Position numbers and translations under genes: made by a program
Part shown: piece by piece, positions 39,201 through 51,960 of the stretch
Layout of the letters: the number at the start of each line of letters is the position of its first letter
How positions within the stretch are numbered: the stretch's first letter is position 1
Notes under the pieces: generated by a model
What the model was told of the DNA's origin: nothing
Database searches by the model: none
The model's input: only the letters and a program-made list of their open reading frames with translations
Assembly: GCA_016785225.1 (NCBI GenBank)
Contig: JAFBJZ010000601.1
Location: forward strand, 1,426,001-1,490,000
Reading direction: 5' to 3'
DNA length: 64,000 bases
Source of the DNA: Psettodes erumei
Lineage: Eukaryota > Chordata > Actinopteri > Pleuronectiformes > Psettodidae

Positions 39201-42200
39201 GGACAAGCCTAAAGGATTACGAGGGAAGGGAGAGAGAGTTTTGGAAGAGAGGAGGGTGGCACAAGTGTTTGTTTGGAGGGGATAAATTAGAGAGGAGAGG
39301 AAACAAGACACAGAGAAACATAAAGCGAAAAATACAAAGGAAGATACAAAGAGGCAGCCAACATCTTCTCCTGAAATCAGTATTGAAAAAAAGGAAGAAA
39401 GGAAGGAAGATAAAAGGGGGGGGATCAGTACATCTCAGCTGATTAAGAAATAAAAAGGTCAAACAAAGAAAAGGAAAAAGTCAACTATTATCATTCCTGT
39501 GATTCACTGCCTGGGTGAAAAGACAAGGACCCAGGACCGTCTTTTTATGGGGCAGAAAGAGGACAGCAAAGGTCACAGGGTGTTCAGCAGTGAATGAGGA
39601 GGCAGAGCAGAGAGGAACGTGGTGCTTGTACAGTAAAGAGGAGCAGCCCAGGCTTTCTGATTGAGTGGAGCTGGCAGGCCGACGGAGCCTCCCTCGGCCT
39701 CCTGTCAGCTGGGAGCGCGGCGAGGCCAATCACTGACACAACAAAGCTGCACAAGTGCCAGTTCCCCAGCAGGGGGCGCCTTTGCCTCCTGCCCTGTATC
39801 ACGCTGCGTGCCCCCCCTGAGGAAAGATTTATATTTTTAAACAACCCCTCAGCCCCAAGGTGACGGGATAACAACCACGCCAAGAGTCCACATAACGAAA
39901 CACGACCTGCAGGTCTCCACGCTACACTAAAGATACTTTAATTGAGATAAAACGAGATGAGGGCGCTAGACTCCCCGTCATGTGGAATTACGAAGTGTGT
40001 TTTTTTTATCTGATTCACAGGAGCAAGATGCTAGGCACAGGTTTATTTTGAGTAATAATGCTAATTATATGTTGTCACAGGTTTCGCTACGCTGCAAGAG
40101 CCTTAAGTACATTTCGAGCAATAAAATTGACTACTGGCAGCAAAATGAGGTAATGAAGACACTATCGCTCTCATGTTAAAAAAAAAAAAATCTAGACCTC
40201 TCCGCCTGTATCGATTAGCACATGCAATACCATGTGCTATCAGAGTGTCAAGATCCACTAAAAAGAAATCTCTCTGCCAAGTCTCATTCCTCTAAACTCT
40301 GTTCCTTTTAGTCCAGAGGACAATCTGACAGCCAGCCTTCAAAAGACAAACCCATCAAGTATTTATGTGTGTGCCTGAGGTCCAGTGAGTTCAGACAGCC
40401 ACTGAAGAATTCATTAAAGGAGGTGAAAGAATTGTTAAGTGTATCAAATTTAAACCGAGGCCAAACAAGAAAAGGCTCAGCCTGAAACACTGACGGAGAG
40501 AAAATCAGAACTGTCTTTAGTGATGACACTATAAACACAGAGACAACATGTTCCTCACACAGAAGACAACAGATAGTGATTTCATCACTACCACAGCCTG
40601 GATGTTCAGCTTTGGACTGTTTGCTAAGTGGGAGGGCGGGTGGGTGGGTTGAAATAACATTAAGATTCTTGCTGTAATAACTGCTTTTTGGCTGGACCAG
40701 CGCGAGCGAGCGAGTGAGCGAATGCTGCGTGACTGACTGAAGACACACGACAGGTCGGAGGGCCAAGTTTTGTGAGTTTCCCCATTTTCTTTCAAAATGA
40801 ATTAGCGTAATCACTTTCTATTATCAAATCCCTTGAGCAACTTTTTTTTTTCAAAAGAAGCACCTAGTGGCAAACCAAGCAGCTTTTTGGACAAACCTTG
40901 GAGACTATATGACAGTACTGCCCAGTGATTGGAGGCAGACCAGCAGTTAGTTACCCAGACAGATGCTGTGCACTATGTGACACACAAAAGATGCTTTCAC
41001 ACATGTAAGGAAGAGGCTGTATGTGTGAAAGCAAACGCTGCTGACACAAGGCAGAGTGTGAATAAGATTCAGTTTCACACGCTGACTGTACACGCTCCGA
41101 CCATATACTAAGTTTCGACCCAGCCTTGTTTTCGGAGAGGTCAGCCTTTCTGAATCGTACCTGTTTCCAGAATTCGTCGGTGTAGCAGTCCTGGATGGAG
41201 AAAGGCCTCGTCTTTACATGAGCGGATCTGCGTTCCCACTAGCTCAGAGTTGGTGGCGAGTATTCTCGCACTCTCCTCGTTCAGGTTCACCCCGGCCATG
41301 GATGCCACGTCATTGATGTCATCATCGTCCCTAAGTCGTGAGAGATGGGATATTAGTTCAATACATGCAATAAAATACATGAAATACATACAATACATTC
41401 TGAAGCCTCTAACAAGTGTTATTTTAGACACGACCCAATCATGACAAATGAAAAGAAATCATTTACAAACCTCCAAACAGCAAAATATGCATTTTTATTA
41501 TGCTGCATTTGATGTCCCTGGTCTGATCAGGGTTCCAGCTTTTCAGGTTTTTACACATTTGGATCGGGCAACAACACTCTCCAAACACAGACTGGAATGA
41601 CTGGTACACGCTACTTTTTGCTACAGGGTACAGGGTCAACTAAAGGTAAAGTTACTACAGTCTGTGAAGGTTGCATGGTGTCTAGGATAACACAGGGGCC
41701 CCACTCAGGAAGTTGTCTTCTGGGATTGTGTCCTTGTCGCTGCATCAGTGAGTCCTACTGGTTGCTCTGTCTACACTGTCTCCTTCTGTCTACATCCTCC
41801 CTATTAGCAAAAACAAAGGCTGCTGTGCAGGGAGAAACGGCCAATACAAAATGTAAGAAAAAGCAAAGGGTGCAGTTCTGCTCTTCATGTTTCTTAGTGG
41901 GGAACATTTATCCACGATGCAAAAGGAATTCAGATCAGGTTTAGTAAAAGCCCTGTACTTACTTAGACCCTTGAGTATCAGTATTCAGGTCCTAATTTGA
42001 TCATCATATATTCCTTGAAAGAACAAAACGTGTTGGATATCCTTTTTTTTATTCATGAGTACTTTCTTGGATGAGATTATGCATTGGTTTTGTTGCAGAG
42101 GGCTACGCTTCGGACATAATGGCACAGAATTCCCATTCCGGGGTGTCAACACTCGGGGAGGCAAGGAGATGAAGAGCGTTCGGATGGAGTTCAGCTCGGC

Positions 42201-45200
42201 AAGGATGCTCCTGAGGATTGGCACTGAGCTGCCATGAATCCAGCTGCACGCTAATGTCAGCAAACTCTATTTGCACACTACTTTGCCAGACTTAGAAATG
42301 TGTTTTCTTGGTGTGCTGGTCATTTCTTACAGCCATAATGTGGATTGTTGTATATTGTTTACATAGCATGCGTAGAGGCACAGAGGTAAACACACAGACA
42401 TTGTGACTGGGTCTTTGTATTTGACAGTCAACATGGTCTGCACATCCTTTCAAGGCAGTTACTTTCTTTGAGTTGTCACAAAGACAAATTCCTTCACAGT
42501 TATTGCACTTGGCAAGTAATGGCTCTGATTCTGGCCTGAATTAGCGGAGCGGTGACGTGTTGTGCTTACAGGACTGGCCCAGAGCAAGCAGCGGATTTTC
42601 TGAGTGGCTCTGACGGAGGGAACAAAGAAGCACGGAACACACACAGAGTGGCCCCGCGCCACTCACTGGCTCACCTCCACAGTCATTTGCGTTCATGCCA
42701 CCGTCGCTGGTTGCGACAGAGGCTGTGCGCGCGTTGCCGCGCTTCTCGTGTGTGTGTGTGCGTATGTGTAGCGCAAGACCCTGGGTACTTGTGCCGGAGT
42801 GCGGGCGCACACCCTCAGCCAACTCCACCCCGCTGAGAGCCTCCTGCTCCTTGGTGTGGCCGCAGAGAGTCGATATGAAACTTGACACCGCGGCAGGAGG
42901 TTGACAAAGATGATTACAGCAGCTCCCCGCACCTCGCGCACCTCCACTCTCTCTCGTCTTTCCCCCTCTCCGCCAGCTCTCGGTCTAATTATGACCCGAC
43001 TTCCCCTTCTCAACAACACAAGCATGGATACATAGGATTATACCCTGTGCACCTTTCTTCACCACGTCCCCGTGGATAACTTGACCTGTCCTAAAATGAA
43101 CTATGCCTGAGGCCATGTTCACTCACGTACAAAAAACCCCAAATGCAGCTTCTTCACCAGTTTGCAACTGTACTGAGGAAAAGATTAATCACACAAGAAG
43201 TCACCAGCCACTCAGACAGATCATCTATGTAATACTGTATAGACAACAAGCTGTGTAAATAAGAGCAAAGCCCTCAATCCCCACAAAATGTAACAGATCT
43301 ATTTTTGTGAAGCCAGTGCAACAGCACATGTTTTCACCATACTGCAGAACAGTGTGGTGTCTCTGAATTCGTTTTTATTTATTTTTTTTTAAAAAAGAAG
43401 CTAATCTCCCCAGATTACACTGCATTAAACAGTTATCGTAGCTTACTTGAAGCCAGCGAGGTTACTGTCTTCTTGCATTGCGTTGGAAAAGCTACAGCTG
43501 CAGAGCGGCTCAGCCGAGATGAAACCAAGTGTTGCCTCATTTTCACAAGTCAGAATTTACCGTACAAATACAAGTAATAATGATGGACCATAAACTACAC
43601 TGAATCTATTGGGTAACACACTAAAACTTTCTGCAGTAATACAGAGCAGATATTAAAACAGTGGCTATGGCTGCATAGGGACTTAAAATAACAACCAGTA
43701 TTCCAGAACACTTGTAATATTATGAGTAATAGCGTTTCTATTTCTTGGAAGGTCTGATTTCTTGGGCTATTTGGGATCATTCAAATCAAATGAGAAGGCG
43801 AAAGACAGGTCTGACATTAAAAGGAGGGAATGAGATATGAAATGCAAAATACTCCTGACTATACGGCTGCGCTAATAAAGCAGAGATGTAATTAGCTTCC
43901 ACAGCCTCTCAGTTATGGTTTGGGTTGGCCCGGGGACACGGAGCCGGCAGTTACATGAATACATATGCATGTCGTTTCCATAGCAAGCTTGTGTTTCAGC
44001 GAGGGCATGCCATAGGTGGTGGGAGGACTGCACTTGCCGTTTAGAGATTATACTAAGTGCGTGGATAGATGGAGGTGTACCCAGACCTCCAGCGCCCTCC
44101 CTGCCTCCAACATCACCATCACACCCACTCAGTACCACCCTATACCCCACCCCCTGCGGGTAAAGGTCTCCGAGCCCAGGCGGGGGGCCCCGATTGATCT
44201 CTGTGACTAACACCCAAGCCACGCAGGCTTGTTGTGCCCACACCGAGAGACATGGACCACTGAGGAAGGATTTTCCACAAAGCAGCCTGGGGTTTATGGG
44301 ACAGCAGGTGGGATACGTATTCATGGCCCAAATGGATGACAGCACGGGTGGATGAGGTGGAACAAGAGGGGGCCAAGACACCCAGCAAAAAGCTAAATAC
44401 TGTAGATGTTTAATAAATAAATTCAACAGACCACCAACACTCAAGCTGTGATTATTCACAGTTTTTTAAAAGGGGAGGTATAATGTAGCTGATATTTTTT
44501 CCCAGTATGAATCAAAAATACCTCAGTTAAATGTTCATAAGACTCTAATCTAATTCCAGGCTGACCTTTTTTGCGTTCAGGCGATTTGGAGTGCCATCGT
44601 TTCTTTGCATAAACGACGTTATTGTGGCGCGGCACCCAGTCTGAAGATAATCTAATACTGTGGCTGCCATGTTTCCAAGTCTCTGCATCAACAATTTTTG
44701 GGAGGTCACTTTTAAGTCCTAATTGAGTCAAATTTATTTGTAAAGCCTTTTCTGGCAAAACAGGCGCATCACATAGCAATTTACAGAGCAACAAAGTGAC
44801 TAACCACAAAGGGGGATTGAACTCACGCTGCTGGTAAATGATGGAAAAGGGCTGGTGGACTTTTACATCCACTGGCAGCAGTGACTGCTGAACAGGAGCT
44901 TTTGTTTTCTTATTTCGCATGTATCTGTGTGTGTGTGTTCCATGTGAATATGCAAGCGTTTGTGTGTTTATGTCCACCATGCAGGACATGGTTGGCTCTG
45001 AGGGGCTGAGGCTGGGCTCGGAGGCTGGCAGAGGGCTGAGGGCCTCGGCTGGCTCGCTTATGATTACAGCGGATGTCGAGTGTTTACAGAGAAATGAGGA
45101 GGAGGGGGGTACAGAGACAGCTGCTTTCACTCTGTACTGTAAACTACACACTCGCAAACACACACAACACAAGCACTTACACAGACGGCTGTAGCTGCAC

Positions 45201-48200
45201 TGGAAACCCCACAAGCCCTGCAGTGTGTATGTGTGTGTTTGTGTTACAGCTGGCCCGCTGGGACCAGTGGCTCAGAGTGACAGCCATACACACATCAGTC
45301 CCCAGCTACAGCTGAACACAGTGCTGGCTGGTGCAGGCTGAATGACCCGGCCGGCCAGCGGATTTTTTTCTTCCCCTCCTTTCCTTCGGCCACTTCGAGC
45401 ATTTTGTTATATTTTCTCTTTTTGGATCTTCTGTAAGTACTTCTCCACAGTTTGTCCCAAAGTATTTTATGAATAATTTGATCTAACGTAACCATACACT
45501 GGCCTGATACTTTCACACTTTCTGTGACGGTTGCTCTCTTATCTTGAGCATTTTTTTTTTATTTACAAGTGCTCTGTAACGTGATGTCAAAAAAGCTTTG
45601 AAGAATTAACCTGACCTGACTTGACTACAGTATGCTAATGAGATGTCGGGACTCTTGAGGATCACGTTTAGTAGAAATACACAGGGAACCTTTCATAACA
45701 TGTAAGGCAAACAGAACTTCTATTTTTTTTTTCCCCACTGCGATTCACAGGAAACACAGCAGCCACCTCTGTTCGCGGGTCAAGTCATTATGTTCGTGGT
45801 GCAGGTTTTTGGGACATGGTGCGAAGGCACAATGGCATCCAACAGATCGCCTTGTAACACTGGACTCTGTTCCAACATGTTCATATCCTCGGGAAAGAAA
45901 AAGAACAGCAAACAATAAACAGCGCAGGGAACTGTGAGACACCGGTAACCAACTCAGGTCCAGCTGAAAGCAAAGCGTTTGCAGCGTGTACCAAGAATAA
46001 AAACCGTAGCAATTAATTTGCATGGCAGTAATGTGACCGAAGAAGCGCGAGGGATAAAGACAATCCCAACACAGGCCCGGCTCTCATTAAACATTAAAAT
46101 CAATATCAGGTTCAGCAACTTCTTATTTGACTTAAATGAAAACTGTAAGTCGTGAAAGTTCAGCTGGTGCATGTTGTCAGAGGAAAACAAACTGCCTGCA
46201 TGTAGGGACAAATACCTGGGTGGGGGCAAGAGCGGTGCTAAGGGACGATGTGTAACCTGCTGAATGCACAAGCGCAGACCAGGTACTCACTTGATCTGGA
46301 TGAGAGCAAAACATGTGACAATGTGTCAGTGACACGCTTCTTCCGTGACAGTGGTGCACATATCGAAACCTGCGCTTTTGTTTGTGGATCACCGTGGGGG
46401 GAGAAAGGTTGTCAGTAACAAGCGAGCGTGACAGCTTAATTACCAACACAGCTAAAGATTTATTGGTTTATCAATCAGAGCCCCGGGCGCTGCCTTTCCC
46501 CTCAGGAGACGGGGGTCATTACCATGAACCCGTTGGCCCATGTGACCCAGACTCTTCTTGCCCCAGCCTGGTCACGCTGGGGCAATCCTAAACCCCCTGC
46601 TCCTGCCAATACATGTATACACAACAAATCTGACATGTACACATAAACACGCACAAATCATCTCAGACTCCTGTCTTAGACATGTGTCCGTGTGCGCCCG
46701 AGCGTGGACACAAACACAAACACAGAGGAACAGAGGCACACATGCAAACATACATAATACTTACGCACAAGCGTGTACATGCTGCGCGCACGCACAGGCA
46801 AACACAAATACACAAAGACTCGCAAGAAACGTGGACCACAAAGGCCAGCATGTGGGCGATGAACCTTTTATGTTTTGAGACAAAAGCCCAGTTGAAGCAG
46901 AGACCAGAGCTGAGAGAGAGGGAGAGCGAGAGAGAGAGAGAGAGAGAGAGAGCAAAGCTGCGGGCCAAATACCGTGTGTTTGACTTAACCAAAAGGTATT
47001 TTCAGAACCGCATCCAGAAATTCCAACCATCTGGACACAATTACCTTACTTCTAAATAAAGATTTAGCTCATTTCTAATCCCGTCCGTGAGTGGTGACAC
47101 TGACACAAGGAGGGCGATCGCGAGGGTGAGGAGGAGGGTGATCTATTGGGTGGCAGCGTGTTGCTATGTGGTGGGCGCAGGAGAGCAAGGACCACTGATC
47201 AACCAGCCGGGCGGGCAGGCAGCCAGGTGGCCAGGCAGGCAACCGGGGAGAGACACTCAGAGCCTTAGCTGAGAGTGTAGCCCGTAGTCATGCCGAGGCA
47301 GCTTAGTGAAATGCTGCCCCCATGTGACGGCTGCTGGGAACAACAGGCGCGCTGCAGTCGCATCTCCCGGCAAGAGGAGCTGTACCTGAAAGAGCCTCCT
47401 CCGGGGTCATTGAGCTTGTTTTTCTGATTCCCAGAGATGTGAACAGCCAGACCCGCGGGGCTTTTCCCTGCCTGGATGACGGCTCCCTTCCCTAACGTGC
47501 CTGTTGAGAAAAGAGAAAGAACAAACAAGAAAACACTTAAACAAAACAGGAAAGGAATAATGTCATCACTGGCGCGTCCCTTTCTATCAGTGTCAAATAT
47601 CCCGCTGTCTAACGACTACCTTCAACTGTCTGCGTCTTCCTCGCAGGGGCAGACGGAGGGGGGGAGCGAGGGAGCGCTACTGTCGCTCTCCCCAGGTTGG
47701 TGCGGAGAGCACGGCTCTGTCAATATCACTGCGCTTCACCGGCTCTCCTTACACTCCTAAACCGCATCCTGCTCCGAGACACGTTTTCCAGAGAGGCACA
47801 AGGACTGCCAGAGTGAATTTAAACTTGATTTTAACAGGCATGTTCCTAGCCAAGAGGCACAGAAAAGTATTTTTAGAACTATCCCCGCATTCCAATTTAT
47901 GGGCATAAAACAACCTACAGATCCTTCACTGCAGGCAATCTTGGGGATGGGGGCAGATCAAATTTGTATGCACCTCCGATCACACTCAAACACACGCACA
48001 CACACACACATGTGCACACAAGCAAAAACAGGTACAAACACATGCGCACACGCACGCACCACCTGAGAGCACACGGCTCTCTTAGGGGAGCGTTCCGCCC
48101 GGCTGGTGTTGGGGCGATATCTGTGGGAAGAGTGTTTGTGAATCAGTGTGAGTAAGCAGCAGCACAAATGTTTGAGAAGGCTTTATAACCTGTTCTCTGT

Positions 48201-50646
48201 GGCTCCTGCCTGTTTACACATCTTTCAGTCTCCTAACAGCACATTTAGAGTTGCACTAATGGTTCTGTTTAATCTTTACCCTCACTGGCTCTTTATTTAG
48301 ACAGAAGGTCAGGCTGAGTATGAAACATTTTGAAATATCTGTGAGAGAATACAGCCTCACTGAAAGATGTGACAGAGGGAAAGTGTGAGGACTGAAACTC
48401 ACGCTCAACAGAAATTTACAGAAGTCTCTTTTGTCTTTAGCTGAGCCTAATTACTGTGGTCTTGCATGATTTTAAAACATCCTTGTCTGGCAGACAAACG
48501 AATGCACGAAACAAAAATATCACATAGCGTATGTGTGACTGAATTCATGAGATCCAATCGAAAGTGGCTTTATAGGGCCTGCAGGTGTCCCTACCTTGCG
48601 CTCTGACAGACTGTGCGATCACCACAGGCATGCGCACCTGGCCACCGACAGCGCCTGCTGTCTTGATACCCTGAGGAAGCAAAAAAAAACCCACACACAA
48701 ACAAATAAACACAGATTATGTACTTTACTGTAGCACGTCAAAGGATGAAATCATTTGAAAGTGAGAGGGGAGATTATAAAGTATGAAACTGCATGCCTGC
48801 TAAGCCATTGCTCCATTTGTTGCGCAATCCCCAAGAGGAATTTGTTCAAGGAAAAAACAACTTTTGATCCCCTTTCTGTCATAGTTAGTTGGCAGGAAAT
48901 GATCCGGAGAAAATTTGGTTGAGAGCCACTAGAGTTCAACCTTGTACCGATTCTACTGCAACTCATTAAAAACAGGACAGTTAACAGGATAGATGCAGAA
49001 TAAATACAGGGGTGATGAATTCTACGGCTATCTATAAACATTGTACTAAGAATGTGGAGATCCATTTAAATGCACGAGGAGGATGGATCTCTGTCACTGC
49101 ATGTGACCTACATTTGCTTGCATTTCCAGATAAGACAAAGGCAACAAGAAGTCAGGACTGCAGTGAAAAAGTAGTTTGGATGAAGAAGTAGTAGTAGAAG
49201 AAGAAGAGGGAGCAGAGGGGGGTGAAGAGGCTGCGCTGGGCTATTAGAGTCACTTCCTTCCTTGGTAGGAGCCACGGGCCGAGCCTCAGGCTCAGCCATC
49301 CATTCCTACCAGTTTGCTTCTTGCTGCATATTTTTCAGCCTTGTTTTCCATTCCCTGACACATGCTATATTACTGTTCAAGCTACTGAAAAAAGACAGAG
49401 GCCATTTTTCCCAGAGATCCACTGCAGGGGCCTGCGAGAACAGGAGGGAAAGGGGAAAAAAAATACTTTCGGCACAGGCAGAGGTAGTTAGCACCTCTGG
49501 CCAGCCTGCGACATAGTTAGAAGATGGAGGGAGGGGGGGACTCAGGTAGAAAGTTTGGGACTCAGGAACTAAAAAGGAAGACACTAAAACTTAACTCAGT
49601 GCTGTTATTTCAGATGAAAAAAGTACTTTTTTCAACTTTAAATGTTAATTCTAAAAGTGAAGTTAAAATGTAAGATGCTGTCCGGATTACTACGTACAAA
49701 CAGTTCATGTTTTGTACAAGTGATATCGTTAACGCTGATATTCTTCAGAAAGGACACTGCTTCTTTCATGAAACTCTGGAAAGTATTAACGGCACGTTCA
49801 TACTGTGTAAAGTAATGTTTGCACGTGCTGCTAAATGCACAGATTTCCCACAAAATCTGTGGAGGCTGCTGCCGTCTCTCCAGTGGCCCTGGTTGTTGAA
49901 AGTAATCAAACTAATAGAGTATTTATAATATGTGTATGTGTCCAAACCCAACATGGACATGTCAGTACAATGTGTACTGACATGTCCATGTATGAAGCTT
50001 AACTGTGTGACCATATTTTTGGACTACCTAAGTGTTGTGTTGTGTTGGGTTTGTCAATATTGTTTTATCAATATCAAGTCCAGCTTGGTTTGGCTTTTTC
50101 AGCATTTTGTACATCACATGAGTTTAAAAACGAAGCCTGACACAGATGCTCAATGATTAAAACACACAAGTCCATAGTATGTCATGCTATCCCCAGTTTT
50201 AAATATAACATTTTATAAATCCAAATGCACAATTGTATACTAACTCCACATCCATGCACTGCCATACTAAGAAATGTTTACTGTGCTACTCTGTTGAGAG
50301 CAGATTTTTTTTTTTTTTTAGCCTAATTCAACTTGCTGTCTGGTTTCAGACTGTTGATGTGCCGGGGGCGATCATTTACTAATGTTTTGTGTGATAGCTT
50401 ATGTTGGTGCTGTATTCATGTGCGTGAGAAAGAGAGAGCACGAGAGAGAGTGAGAGAGAGAGAGAGAGAGAGAGACCAGAGGCATGTTCTGGACATAGAC
50501 TGCGGCCGCCACATAGCTTTAAAATTGACCCGGGGCTGACCTAGTTACCTCGCTTCACCCTTCAATGGTTAAGGGTGGGAGGGAGGGAGGGAGGGGGGAG
50601 AGATGTGGGGGTTGATACAGTGAGATAAAACTGTTGGAAAGAGATG

Positions 50647-50681
<35 letters not shown>

Positions 50682-50899
50682 GAGTAAAGAGAAAAAAGAA
50701 CGAAAGCGAGGGAGAGAAAAAATCAAGAGAGGAAAAAAGGGAGGGAGGAGGACTGAGGAGGAAGGAGTAGGGACAGTGAGAGAGGAACATGCAAAAGAAA
50801 AAGAGAGCTCACCCACCCCTCTGCCTGGACCGGACCAACCTGAGTCTGACCTCAGCTGACCCACCCACAGACGCCTGTGATCACATGACTTTCAAAAAT

Positions 50900-50945
<46 letters not shown>

Positions 50946-51929
50946 CAGTATACACGCATACAGTATGTGGCTGTCTGTGTTTAGTGCTGGACCCTGCAGG
51001 TTACCTGGTCTTACTTCACTAGTTTACATTGGGTGGTACCATCACAGTCACTATATAATACTGCATGTCCAGAACATGTAGGACAGATGACACAGCATTA
51101 ATTGCCATAGGGTGTTGAACGTACTGACTTGACTGTGTTTTTTCAAGCAGATGAGAGGTGCGTTTAAACCCTTTCTCAGAGAGCAACCTCAGAAAGTGGA
51201 TTTACTGCATAAAATGTGCAAAACATTTGTGTCTAAAGCAGCTTTCAAATAATTCCAATGGCATTTTTTTGTTGCCTGTATAGGAAAACAGTGAAAACTG
51301 GTGCAGTCAATGTGTTACTTTCAGCTCAGTCATCTCTGTGTCCCTCGGGTCAAATCTGGGGCACAGGGTGGGGCGGGGGTACTGATGCTGCCATGAGGTT
51401 AGAAATGGTAAGCACTGGAGCATCAACCAAGGCAATTAAATTTCCATTACAAGTTTTTTTGCGTGTGTTTTATCATTATTTCTCATCAACTATTGTCATA
51501 GATAATAGCCATACAGTGTAGTATGGTGTAGTGATCGTACAGTGCCTAATTGGATACTTCTAATCAGGTGGCAAAGTATGAACATTAGCAGTAAATAATT
51601 ATCATGAAGGTGTTGTTGATCTGGTCTGATCAGCAGAGCAAGCATCTCCGAGGTTTGAATATGTCTTACTGAAGACGACACAAAAGGTTTCTGTGTGGAG
51701 TTTGGTGGAACTTCCTGTGTCTGCATGGACATCTGTCCAGGACCCATTGTCTGTTGTTTCCTTCATCTTTTCTTCTTGTTGTTGTATTTTTGCAACCTGA
51801 GTGTGGGTCCTCTGTGAATTTGTGAGAGTGAGCTGAGAGTGACTCTAACTCACTGTTGGCGATGTGACTCCCAGCCATGGCACTGTGACACTCTCCACCC
51901 TGATAATTCAGCCTTGTGTAATATCCATC

Positions 51930-51960
<31 letters not shown>

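Larger units (their letters stand above)
35346..41160 (-). other. taf4: taf4 intron, 5.8 kb
   Basis: Intron within the histone-fold coding region (phase 1). It holds a TTAGCATG-type repeat fragment (about 36765-36880), a teleost dispersed repeat (about 37555-37800) and a full CTCF-consensus match at 39766-39779. Confidence 0.8.
41331..47385 (-). other. taf4: taf4 intron, 6.1 kb
   Basis: Intron between the PGGGSF exon and the DDDDINDV exon. It contains a CpG-rich patch (about 42690-42970), the candidate cassette exon 43447-43497, a SINE-like fragment (about 44700-44870) and a GA tract (46911-46952). Confidence 0.75.

Noticed and set aside
40308..40814. 168-codon minus-strand open frame
   Set aside because: No family resemblance, composition like surrounding intron, and no fitting splice structure for taf4.
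44456..45214. Longest open frame in the window, 252 codons on the minus strand, abutting another at 43872-44459
   Set aside because: No recognisable domain. It runs through CA-rich and SINE-like sequence, is not in frame with taf4 exons, and its neighbour starts only with GTG. Most likely chance in repeat-derived DNA.
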